The notes: generated from the sequence alone by a model not told the origin. Counted from the first letter of the stretch, positions 13,763-23,514 are shown. The stretch: 64,000 bases of DNA from DAIRDK01 sp035403225 (GCA_035403225.1 DAONET010000002.1:102204-166203), one strand, 5' to 3'. Program-made: numbers and translations.

Positions 13763-14821
13763 ATGAAAACAAGACTTAAATTTCTGGATCGCTACCTCAC
13801 CCTCTGGATCTTTCTGGCCATGGGCATCGGAGTGTTGTGGGGATACCTGTCTCCCGGTATCGCCGGATTCTGGAATTCCTTGTCATCAGGTACCACCAAC
13901 ATCCCCATCGCCATCGGCCTCATCGTGATGATGTACCCTCCCCTGGCCAAGGTAAAGTATGAAGAGCTGGGCGATGTCTTTAAAAATACACGGATTCTGG
14001 GGTTATCCCTGATACAGAACTGGCTCATCGGTCCGGTGCTGATGTTCCTTTTGGCCATCATCTTCCTGCAGTTCAATATCGATTACATGTACGGACTGAT
14101 CCTCATCGGACTGGCCCGATGCATTGCCATGGTGATCGTGTGGAATGAACTGGCCAAAGGTGATACCGAATACTGTGCCGGACTGGTTGCGTTCAATTCC
14201 ATCTTCCAGGTGCTGTTTTTCTCCCTCTACGCGTACCTTTTCATCGCTGTTTTCCCGGCATGGTTCGGACTCCCGACAAATCATGCAGTGGAAAGCATCA
14301 CCATCGGCCAGATTGCCAAAAGTGTATTTATTTACCTCGGCATCCCGTTCATCGCCGGTTTCCTGACCCGATTCATTCTCATCCGGCTGAAAAACAAAGA
14401 GTGGTATCATACGAAGTTTATCCCGAAAATCAGCCCGCTGACACTCATTGCTCTTCTTTTCACCATCCTGGTAATGTTTTCCCTCAAGGGAGAATACATC
14501 GTCAGGATCCCTCTGGATGTAATCAGGATCGCCATCCCCCTGGGGATTTATTTCCTGATCATGTTCCTGGTCTCCTTCTGGATGAGCAGAAAGATAGGAG
14601 CCACCTATGAACAATCAACTACCCTGTCGTTCACGGCCGCCAGCAACAACTTCGAACTCGCTATCGCCGTAGCCATCGCCGTGTTCGGCATCGGTTCGGG
14701 AGAAGCCTTTGCCGCTGTCATCGGCCCCCTGGTAGAGGTGCCGGTGATGATCGGGTTGGTCAACGTGGCATTCCGGCTGAAAGACCGCTGGTTCAAAAAC
14801 CCTGACGGAATTCAGTCGTAA
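13763..14821 (+). CDS. acr3: Acr3-type arsenite efflux permease
   Basis: A 352-residue membrane protein with about ten helices, of normal length for Acr3. Characteristic segments are IGLIVMMYPPLAKVKYEEL near the N-terminus, GLARCIAMVIVWNELAKGD with the conserved cysteine of the fourth helix, and LSFTAASNNFELAIAVAIA later. It exports arsenite (or antimonite) using the proton motive force. It is the last gene of block C, 21 bases after hgcB. Its stop codon overlaps the convergent PII-like gene by 10 bases. Confidence 0.95.
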   Translation: MKTRLKFLDRYLTLWIFLAMGIGVLWGYLSPGIAGFWNSLSSGTTNIPIAIGLIVMMYPPLAKVKYEELGDVFKNTRILGLSLIQNWLIGPVLMFLLAIIFLQFNIDYMYGLILIGLARCIAMVIVWNELAKGDTEYCAGLVAFNSIFQVLFFSLYAYLFIAVFPAWFGLPTNHAVESITIGQIAKSVFIYLGIPFIAGFLTRFILIRLKNKEWYHTKFIPKISPLTLIALLFTILVMFSLKGEYIVRIPLDVIRIAIPLGIYFLIMFLVSFWMSRKIGATYEQSTTLSFTAASNNFELAIAVAIAVFGIGSGEAFAAVIGPLVEVPVMIGLVNVAFRLKDRWFKNPDGIQS

Positions 14822-15117
14822 ATGTACTCTTCTATCGTCCAGGTGCACAACGTGATCAGCTCATTCTTGTGTTCCGCTTTTGCGTTGCGCTCCCTGATGG
14901 ACTCAATGATCGCTTTCACTTTCTTTTCATCCCTGATCTGCGCCATGACGATTGAATTATAGCCGGGCCATACAGGCGTATTATAACGAGGCGCTCCTTC
15001 GCGGTTTTTGGATAGCGCCTTTTCGATAACTTGATAGTCGCTGATTTCCGACTTTTCCAGCAGATCGGTCAACTCATTCTGAAAGCTGACGTCACACGTG
15101 CAATAAATCATTTTCAT
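14812..15117 (-). CDS. PII-like protein at the end of the RND efflux operon
   Basis: This 101-residue protein has the size and alternating beta-alpha pattern of a PII/CutA-like ferredoxin fold (KMIYCTCDVSF, then YNSIVMAQI, then ITLCTWTIEEY). Its start overlaps the end of the RND permease gene by 26 bases, showing that it is the last cistron of that operon. Small PII-like proteins next to RND exporters are known in Bacteroidota and metal-efflux loci and may sense a ligand and tune the pump. Two cysteines (CTC, residues 6-8) lie in the first strand. The ligand is unknown. Confidence 0.65.
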   Translation of the reverse strand: MKMIYCTCDVSFQNELTDLLEKSEISDYQVIEKALSKNREGAPRYNTPVWPGYNSIVMAQIRDEKKVKAIIESIRERNAKAEHKNELITLCTWTIEEYIYD

Positions 15118-18100
15118 GTTTCAGCGTTTTACGGTTAAAACTAACATACAGGGTGGGGATCAGGAACATGGTAAACAATTTCGATACCAGCAACCCGCCA
15201 ATACAGGTGATCCCCAAAGGCGACCAGATCTCTGATCCTACGCCCGAGCTGGTTGCCATCGGGATGAATCCGAGAATGGCGATCAATGAAGTCATCAAAA
15301 CGGGCCGTAACCTTAATCTTCCTGCTTCAGCAGTGGCTTCCAGCAAATGATGCCCTCTTTTCCTCATCAGGTTGGTGTAGTCTACCAGGATGATCCCGTT
15401 ATTAACATCAATCCCGATCAGCATGATCAACCCGACAAACGTCACAATACTCAGGGTGATCCCGGCAATCTCGAATGCCCACAACACACCGATAATGGAA
15501 AGCGGAATGGTGAACATGATGATTAACGGGTCCTTGAACGACTCAAACTGCGCCGCCATGATCATGTATACAAGCAGGATCCCGACGATGAACATGATCA
15601 GCAGGCTCGAGAAGGAATCCGCCTGTTCGGTGGCCTGACCACCAACCGCCAGACTGACATTTTCCGGCGTATCCATGCTCTTGATGATGCCCGACACCTG
15701 CGACACCGCATCTCCTAAAGAGATATCGTTCAGATCGGCCATCACTTTCACAATACGTTCCTGCGATTCACGCTCGATCTGTAAGGGACCGAATCCTTCC
15801 GAGATGGTGGCTACCGACGATAACGGAACCTGCTGCCCGGTCAGGGTGGTCAACATGATACTTTGTAACCCGGTGAGATTATTCCGGCAGGCAGAATCAT
15901 ATTGTACGACGATAGGATATTCATCCCCGGCTTCCTTGAAGTTCCCCGATTCAGCGCCATAAATCCCCTGCCTTACCTGCAATGAGATCATCGCATGATT
16001 CAACCCCATATTATTGGCTTTTTCACGGTTAACCTGTACCAGGATCTCTGGTTTCCCTTTGTCAGCAGTGGTTTCAATGTTATTCAGCCAGTTTTTTTGT
16101 TCCAACATGCTCTTCAGCGTATCAGCTACCTTGTTGAGGTCATCAAGGTTGTTCCCCGTGATTTTAATTTCAACGGGTTTAAAATTCCCCAGCAGCATCG
16201 TTTCCAACATACTGCCTCCGCTCACATTGAACCGCTCCACTTCCGGGATTTTGGCAAGCCTTTTCCGTATTGCTTCCGCAATTTCCTTGGAGGACCGTTT
16301 CCGCTCTTCAGGAGGCGTCAGTTTGGCCATCAGGGTTCCCATGTTTTTCCCTTCCTTGAATCCTACTGACGAAAGCACTCCCGATTCTGTCTGCCCCACT
16401 ACGGTAAAGAAGGTCCTCAATTCCGGGACTTCTTCCTTCAGGATCTTTTCTATCTCGATCCCGACCCGTTCAGTCTCAGATGAATTGGTCCCGACTTCGG
16501 TCTGATAAACAATGGTCAGGTCACCGGCATCAATTTCGGGAATGTAGTCCGTCCCCAGGTTACGGCTGACCAATAAAGTGACCACTAACAGGGCGAGACT
16601 GGAGGTGATGATGACCCAGCGGTGACGGACCGACCATTCCAGCCCCTTCTTGTAAGCGTTTTCAATGACCGTAAAGACCTTTTCACCGGTATTATAGAAC
16701 TTGCCTCTTTTCTTTTTCATTTCAGAAACAGGCTTTAACAGCCAGGAAGAGAGCATCGGGGTCAGCCACAGCGACGTCACCAACGAAGCCAGTAACGTGA
16801 TGGAAGTTAAAATAGCCAACTGCTTGAAGATGATCCCGACTAAACCGCCCATGAAAAGCAAGGGTATAAAAACAGCGATGATCGTGAGCGTGGAAGCAGT
16901 GATCGCTAATCCCATTTCACCCGTGGCAAAGATGGCTGCCTGTCTCGGTTTCACCCCTCTTTCAATATGACGTGTGATGTTATCCAGTACTACGATGGCA
17001 TTATCCACTACCAACCCGATGGCAATAGCCAGCGACATCAGCGAAAAGATATTGATGGTGTACCCGGCAAAATACATGTAAATGAAAGCGACGATCAACG
17101 AGAACGGAATGGTAAGGATGATGATCATACTGCTCCGGAAATCGCGCAGGAACAAAAACACGATCAGGATCACGAACAATACCGCGTAATAAATTGTTTC
17201 CGACAGGTTGTTGATGGAAGCATCCACTAACTCCGAGGTATCCATCAACTCTGTCACGGTCACATCGGGAGGCAGGGTCTTGTTGATCTCTTTCACCTCC
17301 TTCTTCAGTACTTTTGCCACTTCCAGTGAATTGGCCCCGCTCTGTTTCTGGACAAGAAGACCTACCGACCGCTTATTGGCAACCCTGATGATCTCATCCG
17401 TTTTCTTGATGCCGTCTTTAACCTGACAAACATCTCCTAACCTGATTAACTTCCCGCTGAAAGTCGTTAACGGCATTTGGGCGATTTCTTCCACAGCATT
17501 GAATTCACCGGGAACCCGAATGGCAAACTCTTCAGTTCCTACTTCGATATTTCCTCCCGGAATGTTGATGTTGTTCATCGTCAAACACTGCGAGATCTGC
17601 ATAATGCTCAGGTGATAAGCCTTCATTTGCTCCGGATTCACCCGGATATTGATCTCCCGGGTCGGCTCTCCGATAACCATGACGGTCCCTACTCCGGGGA
17701 GTTTCTTCATCCTGTTTGTTATCTTGTCATCAATGATTTTACTGATCCCTTGATAACTTTCTTTCGAATTCACCCCGTAAATGACGACAGGTAACATCGA
17801 ACTGTTGATCTTCATGATCATCGGGTCCTCCGAACCATCCGGCAGATGCCGCTTGGCCATTTCTATCATGTCCCGGGCATTGGCCGATGACTCGTTCAGA
17901 TCAGAATTCCATTGAAACTGTAACGTGATAAACGATACATTCTCTCTCGATTTTGAAGTGATGCTTTTCAGATTTTCACAACCTGATAAATATTCCTCCA
18001 GCTTTTTAGTGACCTGTTGCTCCACTTCATCGGCAGAGGCCCCGGGATAGACAGTGATTACTGTCAATGTCGGCATTTCGATGTCGGGAAGGACATCTTT

Positions 18101-18199
18101 GGACAACATCTGCAGGGCTACGACCCCGAATACCAGGATCGCCACAAAGACCATGGCCGTAAATACCGGCCTTTTGACGCCTACTTCAGGTAGTTTCAT
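15092..18199 (-). CDS. RND efflux permease (AcrB/HAE1-like)
   Basis: The 1035-residue inner-membrane pump shows the N-terminal helix with RPVFTAMVFVAILVFGVVAL, porter-domain segments (VYPGASADEVEQQVTKKLEEYL, KLPGVGTVMVIG), and the fourth-helix proton-relay region GLVVDNAIVVLDNITRH. The second half repeats the pattern (GIDVNNGIILVDYTNLMRKRG). Length and motifs fit the HAE1 drug/hydrophobe family rather than the CusA metal family. It forms a tripartite exporter with the adaptor and TolC protein encoded upstream on the same strand. The gap to the adaptor gene is 2 bases. Confidence 0.93.
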   Translation of the reverse strand: MKLPEVGVKRPVFTAMVFVAILVFGVVALQMLSKDVLPDIEMPTLTVITVYPGASADEVEQQVTKKLEEYLSGCENLKSITSKSRENVSFITLQFQWNSDLNESSANARDMIEMAKRHLPDGSEDPMIMKINSSMLPVVIYGVNSKESYQGISKIIDDKITNRMKKLPGVGTVMVIGEPTREINIRVNPEQMKAYHLSIMQISQCLTMNNINIPGGNIEVGTEEFAIRVPGEFNAVEEIAQMPLTTFSGKLIRLGDVCQVKDGIKKTDEIIRVANKRSVGLLVQKQSGANSLEVAKVLKKEVKEINKTLPPDVTVTELMDTSELVDASINNLSETIYYAVLFVILIVFLFLRDFRSSMIIILTIPFSLIVAFIYMYFAGYTINIFSLMSLAIAIGLVVDNAIVVLDNITRHIERGVKPRQAAIFATGEMGLAITASTLTIIAVFIPLLFMGGLVGIIFKQLAILTSITLLASLVTSLWLTPMLSSWLLKPVSEMKKKRGKFYNTGEKVFTVIENAYKKGLEWSVRHRWVIITSSLALLVVTLLVSRNLGTDYIPEIDAGDLTIVYQTEVGTNSSETERVGIEIEKILKEEVPELRTFFTVVGQTESGVLSSVGFKEGKNMGTLMAKLTPPEERKRSSKEIAEAIRKRLAKIPEVERFNVSGGSMLETMLLGNFKPVEIKITGNNLDDLNKVADTLKSMLEQKNWLNNIETTADKGKPEILVQVNREKANNMGLNHAMISLQVRQGIYGAESGNFKEAGDEYPIVVQYDSACRNNLTGLQSIMLTTLTGQQVPLSSVATISEGFGPLQIERESQERIVKVMADLNDISLGDAVSQVSGIIKSMDTPENVSLAVGGQATEQADSFSSLLIMFIVGILLVYMIMAAQFESFKDPLIIMFTIPLSIIGVLWAFEIAGITLSIVTFVGLIMLIGIDVNNGIILVDYTNLMRKRGHHLLEATAEAGRLRLRPVLMTSLIAILGFIPMATSSGVGSEIWSPLGITCIGGLLVSKLFTMFLIPTLYVSFNRKTLKHENDLLHV

Positions 18200-18201
18200 G
18201 A

Positions 18202-19239
18202 TTACTTGTTTTGAATTTCAATAACACTTCCGTCAACCAATTTTCCTTTTCCTGACACAATCACCTGCTGATCGGGTGTGACTCCTTCCACAGCCGCCTG
18301 ATCATTCACGGTCTCCAATTTTTTTATCATTATTTTCCGGGCAGTATTCCCCTGGGTGACAAAAACGTAATCCCGCGAAGTCCCTGCCTGTCGCTCAATT
18401 GCTGTGAGCGGAATAAACAGACCTTCCTCTTCGGGTAAAAGAATGGTAACATTGGCGAACATACCCGGCTTCAGCGTGTGTTTTGCGTTATTAACCTGGA
18501 TCTCTACCGTGGCCGACCGGCTGGATGAGGACAATACGGGACGGATATAGGATATCTTCCCGGAGAAAGTCTCTCCCGGACAACCGTCAAACGTAAGGGT
18601 CGCCTCCTGGCCCGTCTTGATCTTGGCAAGATCCTTTTCGTTGACCTCAATCTTTACAACCAAAGGATTCAACTGCATCAACTTGATGATGCCATTGGAA
18701 ATGCTCATGTTCTGCTGGTCGACGGTAGGTACTAACGAATAATTTTCTCCCTCCTCGACCAGGATATCCACCACTGTTCCGGAAAATGGGGCAACGATTT
18801 CGGTGCTTTTCTTCAACAGTTCGACTTTTGCCTGCGAAGCTTCATACTGCGCCTTGATGTGATCGATTTCGATCTGACTCATACTTCCCTTCTCTCCTAA
18901 CCTCTTCAACCGGTCATAGTCTTTTTTCAACGCGTTGTTCTCAATGATGGCCTGGGTAAGCAATTCTCCCGACAACTCAGCCAACACAGCTCCCTTCTGC
19001 ACTTCCATGCCTTCTCTGGCATTCATCTTCTCCACCTTCCCGGGTAATGTGCTCCCAAGGTCTGCTTCCTTAAAGGCATAGGCAGTTCCCGAATAACGGA
19101 TTGACGGGCTGTAGGTCTGCCGGACCGGTTGACTGACTTTTACAGCCACTGTCTCCTTGACAGCAGCTGTTTCTTCCTGACGATGGCAACCTGTTGCTAC
19201 AATGGCCACACAAGCTGCGAATGCTATAAATCGTTTCAT
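18202..19239 (-). CDS. RND periplasmic adaptor (membrane fusion protein)
   Basis: A 345-residue lipoprotein (lipobox VATGC, Cys18) with the biotinyl-lipoyl-like half-motifs, a short coiled-coil hairpin (about 95-140, containing NALKKDYDRLKRLGEKG), a beta-barrel domain and the membrane-proximal end. It links the RND pump to the TolC channel in the periplasm. Gene order tetR, tolC, adaptor, pump, PII-like shows a single efflux operon. Confidence 0.93.
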   Translation of the reverse strand: MKRFIAFAACVAIVATGCHRQEETAAVKETVAVKVSQPVRQTYSPSIRYSGTAYAFKEADLGSTLPGKVEKMNAREGMEVQKGAVLAELSGELLTQAIIENNALKKDYDRLKRLGEKGSMSQIEIDHIKAQYEASQAKVELLKKSTEIVAPFSGTVVDILVEEGENYSLVPTVDQQNMSISNGIIKLMQLNPLVVKIEVNEKDLAKIKTGQEATLTFDGCPGETFSGKISYIRPVLSSSSRSATVEIQVNNAKHTLKPGMFANVTILLPEEEGLFIPLTAIERQAGTSRDYVFVTQGNTARKIMIKKLETVNDQAAVEGVTPDQQVIVSGKGKLVDGSVIEIQNK

Positions 19240-19248
19240 AGGGTCTGT

Positions 19249-20733
19249 TTATTTTTTTGTGGATGTTTCTGATAAAGTGCCGTTCACTTTCTGTAACCAG
19301 GTACCGGCCAGTTTGCATTCTGTTTTGGCTTCGACATAATCGGAAGAAGCTTTCTGCCAGAGACTTTGTGCCTCCAGCACATCTGATGATTTTAAGATGC
19401 CTTCTTTAAAACGATCGTTGACCACCCGGAGGTTTTCTTCCGTCTGTTTCACCAACCGCTCATTCTGCCATACTTTCTTTAACGATTCATCATGATTGAA
19501 CCGGGCTTGCCTTACCTGCAGGGTTATCTGTTCTTCGGCTTCCTGTAACTTCAGATCAGCGGAGGCTTTCTCGCTCTGCGCTACATGGAGAGTGTGGAAC
19601 CGTTCTCCGAAATGAAAGATCGGAATCCGGCATACCACCGCAACATTCCATGCGCCGCCAAATTCTTTTTCAAAACCGTTAAAAGGATTCGGATTGCCAT
19701 ACATGTAATTCGCTGTCAACCCGACATCAGGCAGAAATCTCGATTTGGAGATGTTCACCCCGGCTTCTGCCAGATTCGACGAATAACGCAACATTCCCAA
19801 CTCGGGACGATCGGTAAGATAATTCCCTGAAACATTCATCACCGGCTTTTCAGGTTCAATGGCAAGAGAATCGACAGGAGAAACCAGGGTGTCAATGGGA
19901 AGTCCGATTGCGCTGCATAATGCCATCCGGCACAGTGATTGTCCGTCACGCGCCCTCATCAGCATCAGCTCGGCTTCGTCCTGCTTTACTTTCGCCCTGA
20001 GCAGATCATTGTTGATGATGATCCCTTCGGAATAGTAATTCTCCAGGTTCCGCACCAGGGTATCGACCAACGACTTATAGGTCTCCGCCAGTTTCACTTT
20101 CTCTCCTAATGAAACCGCCTTCCAGTACAACTCTTCTACCTTATAGACCACTTCGTCGTTCTGCATCCGCAGGTTCTGCTCGGCGATCTTCTGGTTATAC
20201 CCGGCTGACTTATATAAATTGGTGATCTTCCCTCCCGTAAAAATGGGTTGTGTCAACCCGGCATCAAAAAGAAAAACATTCCGCATATCCAGCTTCGCCT
20301 CGTCTTTGGGAAGATAAGTATAGTGTTGAAAGACCGGGTTCCCGTTGGCATCCAGTACCGGTTGACCCGTCGATGGATTGATGACAATGTCGTTCACCCC
20401 TAATTTCGAAACATCAAGAGTCCCATCAGCCGAAACGGCTGTATAAGGAATAACGGGTAAAAACAAATTCTCCGATAACAACGAGTACTCTTTGTTCATA
20501 TACATATAACTGCCCGTAAATCCGAAATCAGGAAGAAATTGGGTGAATGCCGCTTTCCGCAGCGAATTCGCCGCATTTAACCCTTCCTTCGCCACTTTCA
20601 CCTGTTGGTTATGGTCAAGAGCCATCTGCCTGCATTGCTCCAGCGTAAGCGTCCCCTGGGCAGACAGGGTCCCCGACAGGCCCAGTAGCAGAACGATCTG
20701 AAGTTGTTTTCCGATTTTTTTCAGCATATTCAT
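19249..20733 (-). CDS. TolC-family outer-membrane efflux protein
   Basis: A 494-residue protein with a signal peptide (about residues 1-25, ending TLSAQ) and the TolC duplication of long amphipathic helices (LTLEQCRQMALDHNQQVKVAKEGL near the start; ADLKLQEAEEQITLQVRQARF later). It forms the trans-periplasmic exit duct for the RND pump. It lies 53 bases downstream of the tetR gene and 9 bases upstream of the adaptor. Confidence 0.92.
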   Translation of the reverse strand: MNMLKKIGKQLQIVLLLGLSGTLSAQGTLTLEQCRQMALDHNQQVKVAKEGLNAANSLRKAAFTQFLPDFGFTGSYMYMNKEYSLLSENLFLPVIPYTAVSADGTLDVSKLGVNDIVINPSTGQPVLDANGNPVFQHYTYLPKDEAKLDMRNVFLFDAGLTQPIFTGGKITNLYKSAGYNQKIAEQNLRMQNDEVVYKVEELYWKAVSLGEKVKLAETYKSLVDTLVRNLENYYSEGIIINNDLLRAKVKQDEAELMLMRARDGQSLCRMALCSAIGLPIDTLVSPVDSLAIEPEKPVMNVSGNYLTDRPELGMLRYSSNLAEAGVNISKSRFLPDVGLTANYMYGNPNPFNGFEKEFGGAWNVAVVCRIPIFHFGERFHTLHVAQSEKASADLKLQEAEEQITLQVRQARFNHDESLKKVWQNERLVKQTEENLRVVNDRFKEGILKSSDVLEAQSLWQKASSDYVEAKTECKLAGTWLQKVNGTLSETSTKK

Positions 20734-20786
20734 TGGCTTTTAAAATTTTCGAATTTTTAAATCAATTGGTCGATATAATGAAACAC

Positions 20787-21371
20787 TTATCTTTTCAATA
20801 ATCCGTGAAATAATATACTTAATAACTTATCCAGCCTTGATTCCAGATCGACATCGGGTCGATGCTTGATAAACAGAGGGATCTCAAATCCTTTCATAGC
20901 TGTCACCAGCGCCAGGGCTGCAATAGAGGTGTCCTCTATCTCGAAAATGCCCCCTTTGATCCCTTCATCAAGAATCCCTTTGATGATGTCATGTTCCTCA
21001 TTATCGTATCGCTCACGTATCTGTTCAATGAAGGCAAACTGCGACAGATACTCATTTTTGATGACATTATATATATTGATGAGGCTCTTCATCCCGTTCA
21101 TACGGGTAATCACGTACCTTTTCAGTTTATCTTTGGGATCACTGGTCGAACTGATGGAGGCCAGGAGCTTGGCCTTCAGCATGATGATGTCCTGCTCCAA
21201 CACGGCAATAAAGGCTTCTTCCTTATTTCTGAAATAATAATAAATGGAACTTTTTCCTTTCCCACATGCCCGCGCAATGTCATCCATCGTGGTTTTCTGG
21301 TACCCGTACCGGGCGAAAAGCTCGCTGGCAACATGCGTGATGGTTTCCCGCATTTCATTTTTTTGAATCAT
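20787..21371 (-). CDS. TetR/AcrR-family transcriptional regulator
   Basis: Start set at 21371 (MIQKNEMRETITHV), because the longer form begins upstream of the likely promoter. The 194-residue protein has an N-terminal TetR helix-turn-helix (ELFARYGYQKTTMDDIARACGKGKSSIYYYF) and a C-terminal ligand-binding helical domain. It heads the RND operon on the same strand and probably represses it, with hydrophobic substrates as inducers. Repeated GAACTTTC units at 21377-21393, directly before the start codon, might be its operator. Confidence 0.9.
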   Translation of the reverse strand: MIQKNEMRETITHVASELFARYGYQKTTMDDIARACGKGKSSIYYYFRNKEEAFIAVLEQDIIMLKAKLLASISSTSDPKDKLKRYVITRMNGMKSLINIYNVIKNEYLSQFAFIEQIRERYDNEEHDIIKGILDEGIKGGIFEIEDTSIAALALVTAMKGFEIPLFIKHRPDVDLESRLDKLLSILFHGLLKR

Positions 21372-21405
21372 AATTTGAACTTTCGAACTTTCGACTAAAA
21401 ACGTG

Positions 21406-21413
21406 CAAATGTA
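21406..21413 (-). promoter_or_regulatory. -7 element of the tetR-RND operon
   Basis: TACATTTG on the minus strand matches the TANNTTTG consensus, 35 bases before the tetR start codon. The tandem GAACTTTC repeat lies between it and the start. No good -33 element is visible. Confidence 0.4.
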
Positions 21414-21500
21414 CAACTATTTTTTTTTGTTGATTGATATAAATTTATTAAGAAAAATTCACCCAAACTTCCTTATCTTTTTTTCCTCGTCAAAAACCTT

Positions 21501-21508
21501 TAATTTTG
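21501..21508 (+). promoter_or_regulatory. -7 element of the methylmalonyl-CoA operon
   Basis: TAATTTTG, a consensus match, lies 23 bases before the epimerase start codon at 21532. It supports that ATG over the longer upstream reading frame, which would begin before the promoter. Confidence 0.55.
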
Positions 21509-21531
21509 TCCAATATTCAATTACTTACGCC

Positions 21532-21933
21532 ATGAAAGCAAGCCATATCGAACACATCGGAATCGCTGTTAAAAGTTTGGAAGAAGCTGTCCCGTTCTAC
21601 GAAAAACTGTTGGGAACCAGTTGTTACGCCATTGAAGAAGTGAAAGACCAACGGGTCAGAACCGCCTTCCTGATGGTGGGACAAACAAAACTGGAATTAC
21701 TCGAATCAACCGACCCGGAAGGGCCCATCGGAAAATTCATTGAAAAAAAAGGAGAAGGGATCCATCATGTGGCCTTCGCCGTCGAAAATGCCGGAGAAGC
21801 CCTGAAAGAAGCGGAAGCTTCCGGGATTCAGCTTATTGATAAAGTATCCCGCAAAGGAGCCGAAGGACTGAACATCGGCTTCCTGCATCCCAAATCCACC
21901 AAAGGAATCCTGATTGAACTCTGTAGTAAATAA
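21532..21933 (+). CDS. mce: Methylmalonyl-CoA epimerase
   Basis: Start at ATG 21532, just after a -7 element. The 133-residue protein is a single glyoxalase/VOC-fold unit with the metal-binding positions HIEHIGIAVKSL (first His) and EGIHHVAFAV (second His), and GKFIEKKGEG in between. It interconverts the (R)- and (S)-methylmalonyl-CoA epimers so that mutase product can be decarboxylated by the complex encoded directly downstream (21-base gap). This places the operon in the succinate-to-propionate route. Confidence 0.93.
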   Translation: MKASHIEHIGIAVKSLEEAVPFYEKLLGTSCYAIEEVKDQRVRTAFLMVGQTKLELLESTDPEGPIGKFIEKKGEGIHHVAFAVENAGEALKEAEASGIQLIDKVSRKGAEGLNIGFLHPKSTKGILIELCSK

Positions 21934-21954
21934 TTTTTATTCAATACGATTACC

Positions 21955-23514
21955 ATGACTAAAGAATCGAAAATTAACGAACTGCTTGAAAAGCGCGAAC
22001 AAGCCAGGTTGGGAGGCGGAGAAGACCGTATAAAATCCCAGCATAAAAAAGGAAAAAATACCGCCAGGGAACGGATTGAAAAATTGCTCGATGAAGGCAG
22101 TTTCGAAGAATACGATATGTTTGTTACCCACCGTTGCACCAACTTCGGCCTCGAAAAAGAACAATACCTGGGCGACGGCGTCATCACCGGCCGCGGTACC
22201 ATCGATGGCCGCGTGGTATTTGTTTTCTCACAGGATTTTACCGTGCTCGGCGGCTCTCTCTCCGAGACTTTCGCAAAGAAAATCTGTAAGATCATGGATC
22301 AGGCTATGAAAGTCGGCGCCCCCGTGATTGGCATCAACGACAGCGGCGGAGCCCGTATCCAGGAGGGTGTTAATTCCCTGGCCGGCTACGCTGAGATCTT
22401 TATGCGTAACATCGCTGCCTCAGGCGTTATCCCGCAAATCTCTGCCATCTTCGGGCCTTGCGCCGGAGGAGCCGTCTACTCCCCTGCCCTTACCGACGTG
22501 ATTATCATGAGCGATAAAACCAGCTACATGTTCGTCACCGGTCCTAAAGTCACAAAAACCGTTACCGGAGAAGATATCTCCACTGAAGACCTCGGCGGCG
22601 CAACCGTCCATGCTACTAAATCAGGTGTTGCCCACTTCCGTGCCGACGATGAAGAAGAAGGCCTCCTCCTCATCCGGAAAACACTCGAATACCTCCCGCA
22701 AAACAACCTGGAAGATCCGATCCAAACCGAATGTACCGACCCGGTCGACCGGATCGAAGATGCCCTCAACGACATCATCCCCGACAACCCCAATCAACCG
22801 TACGATGTGAAAGACGTCATTTACCTGATCGTCGATGACCGCGAATTTCTCGAAATGCACCGTCACTATGCGAAAAATATCGTGGTCGGATTCGCTAAAT
22901 TCAATGGGATGCCCTGCGGGATCGTGGCCAACCAACCCAATTTCCTCGCCGGCGTGCTCGATATCGAGGCTTCAAAAAAAGCGGCCCGGTTCGTCCGCCT
23001 GTGCGACGCCTTTAATGTACCTGTCATCACCCTCGTCGATGTGCCTGGCTTCCTCCCCGGCAGCGTTCAGGAATATGGCGGAATCATCACCAATGGCGCT
23101 AAATTGATGTTTGCTTATGGTGAAGCAACAGTTCCCAAGATTACCATCACCCTCCGGAAATCATACGGCGGCGCGCACGATGTGATGGGTTGCAAACAAC
23201 TCCATGCAGATATGAACTACGCCTGGCCGTCAGCGGAAATTGCGGTCATGGGCCCCAAAGGCGCTATCGAAATCCTCGAAGGCAAAAAAATCGCCGAGAT
23301 CGAAGACCCAAGGGAAAAGGTCAAATACATCACCGAAAAAGAACTCGACTACAAGAATAAGTTCGCCAATCCCTACGACGCCGCAAAATATGGCTATATC
23401 GACGATGTGATAGAACCCCGGAATACCCGGTTCCGTATCATCCGCGCCCTCGAAACGCTGTCGACCAAGAAGGATTCTATGCCTCCCAAAAAACATTCCA
23501 ACATTCCTCTTTGA
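21955..23514 (+). CDS. mmdA: Methylmalonyl-CoA decarboxylase carboxyltransferase subunit
   Basis: A 519-residue carboxyltransferase of the acyl-CoA carboxylase beta family, with both crotonase-like halves. GVPVIGINDSGGARIQEGVNSL-type glycine motifs occur around residues 118-140 and VDVPGFLPGSVQEYGGII around 360-380. It transfers the carboxyl group from methylmalonyl-CoA to biotin on the carrier subunit. Context with an OadG-like subunit, a biotin carrier and a sodium pump identifies it as the decarboxylase rather than propionyl-CoA carboxylase. Confidence 0.93.
   Translation: MTKESKINELLEKREQARLGGGEDRIKSQHKKGKNTARERIEKLLDEGSFEEYDMFVTHRCTNFGLEKEQYLGDGVITGRGTIDGRVVFVFSQDFTVLGGSLSETFAKKICKIMDQAMKVGAPVIGINDSGGARIQEGVNSLAGYAEIFMRNIAASGVIPQISAIFGPCAGGAVYSPALTDVIIMSDKTSYMFVTGPKVTKTVTGEDISTEDLGGATVHATKSGVAHFRADDEEEGLLLIRKTLEYLPQNNLEDPIQTECTDPVDRIEDALNDIIPDNPNQPYDVKDVIYLIVDDREFLEMHRHYAKNIVVGFAKFNGMPCGIVANQPNFLAGVLDIEASKKAARFVRLCDAFNVPVITLVDVPGFLPGSVQEYGGIITNGAKLMFAYGEATVPKITITLRKSYGGAHDVMGCKQLHADMNYAWPSAEIAVMGPKGAIEILEGKKIAEIEDPREKVKYITEKELDYKNKFANPYDAAKYGYIDDVIEPRNTRFRIIRALETLSTKKDSMPPKKHSNIPL

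Noticed and set aside
20741..20759. AT-rich dyad around TTCGAA between tetR and tolC as a TetR operator
   Set aside because: The arms do not pair beyond the central six bases, so it is no better than chance in AT-rich DNA.
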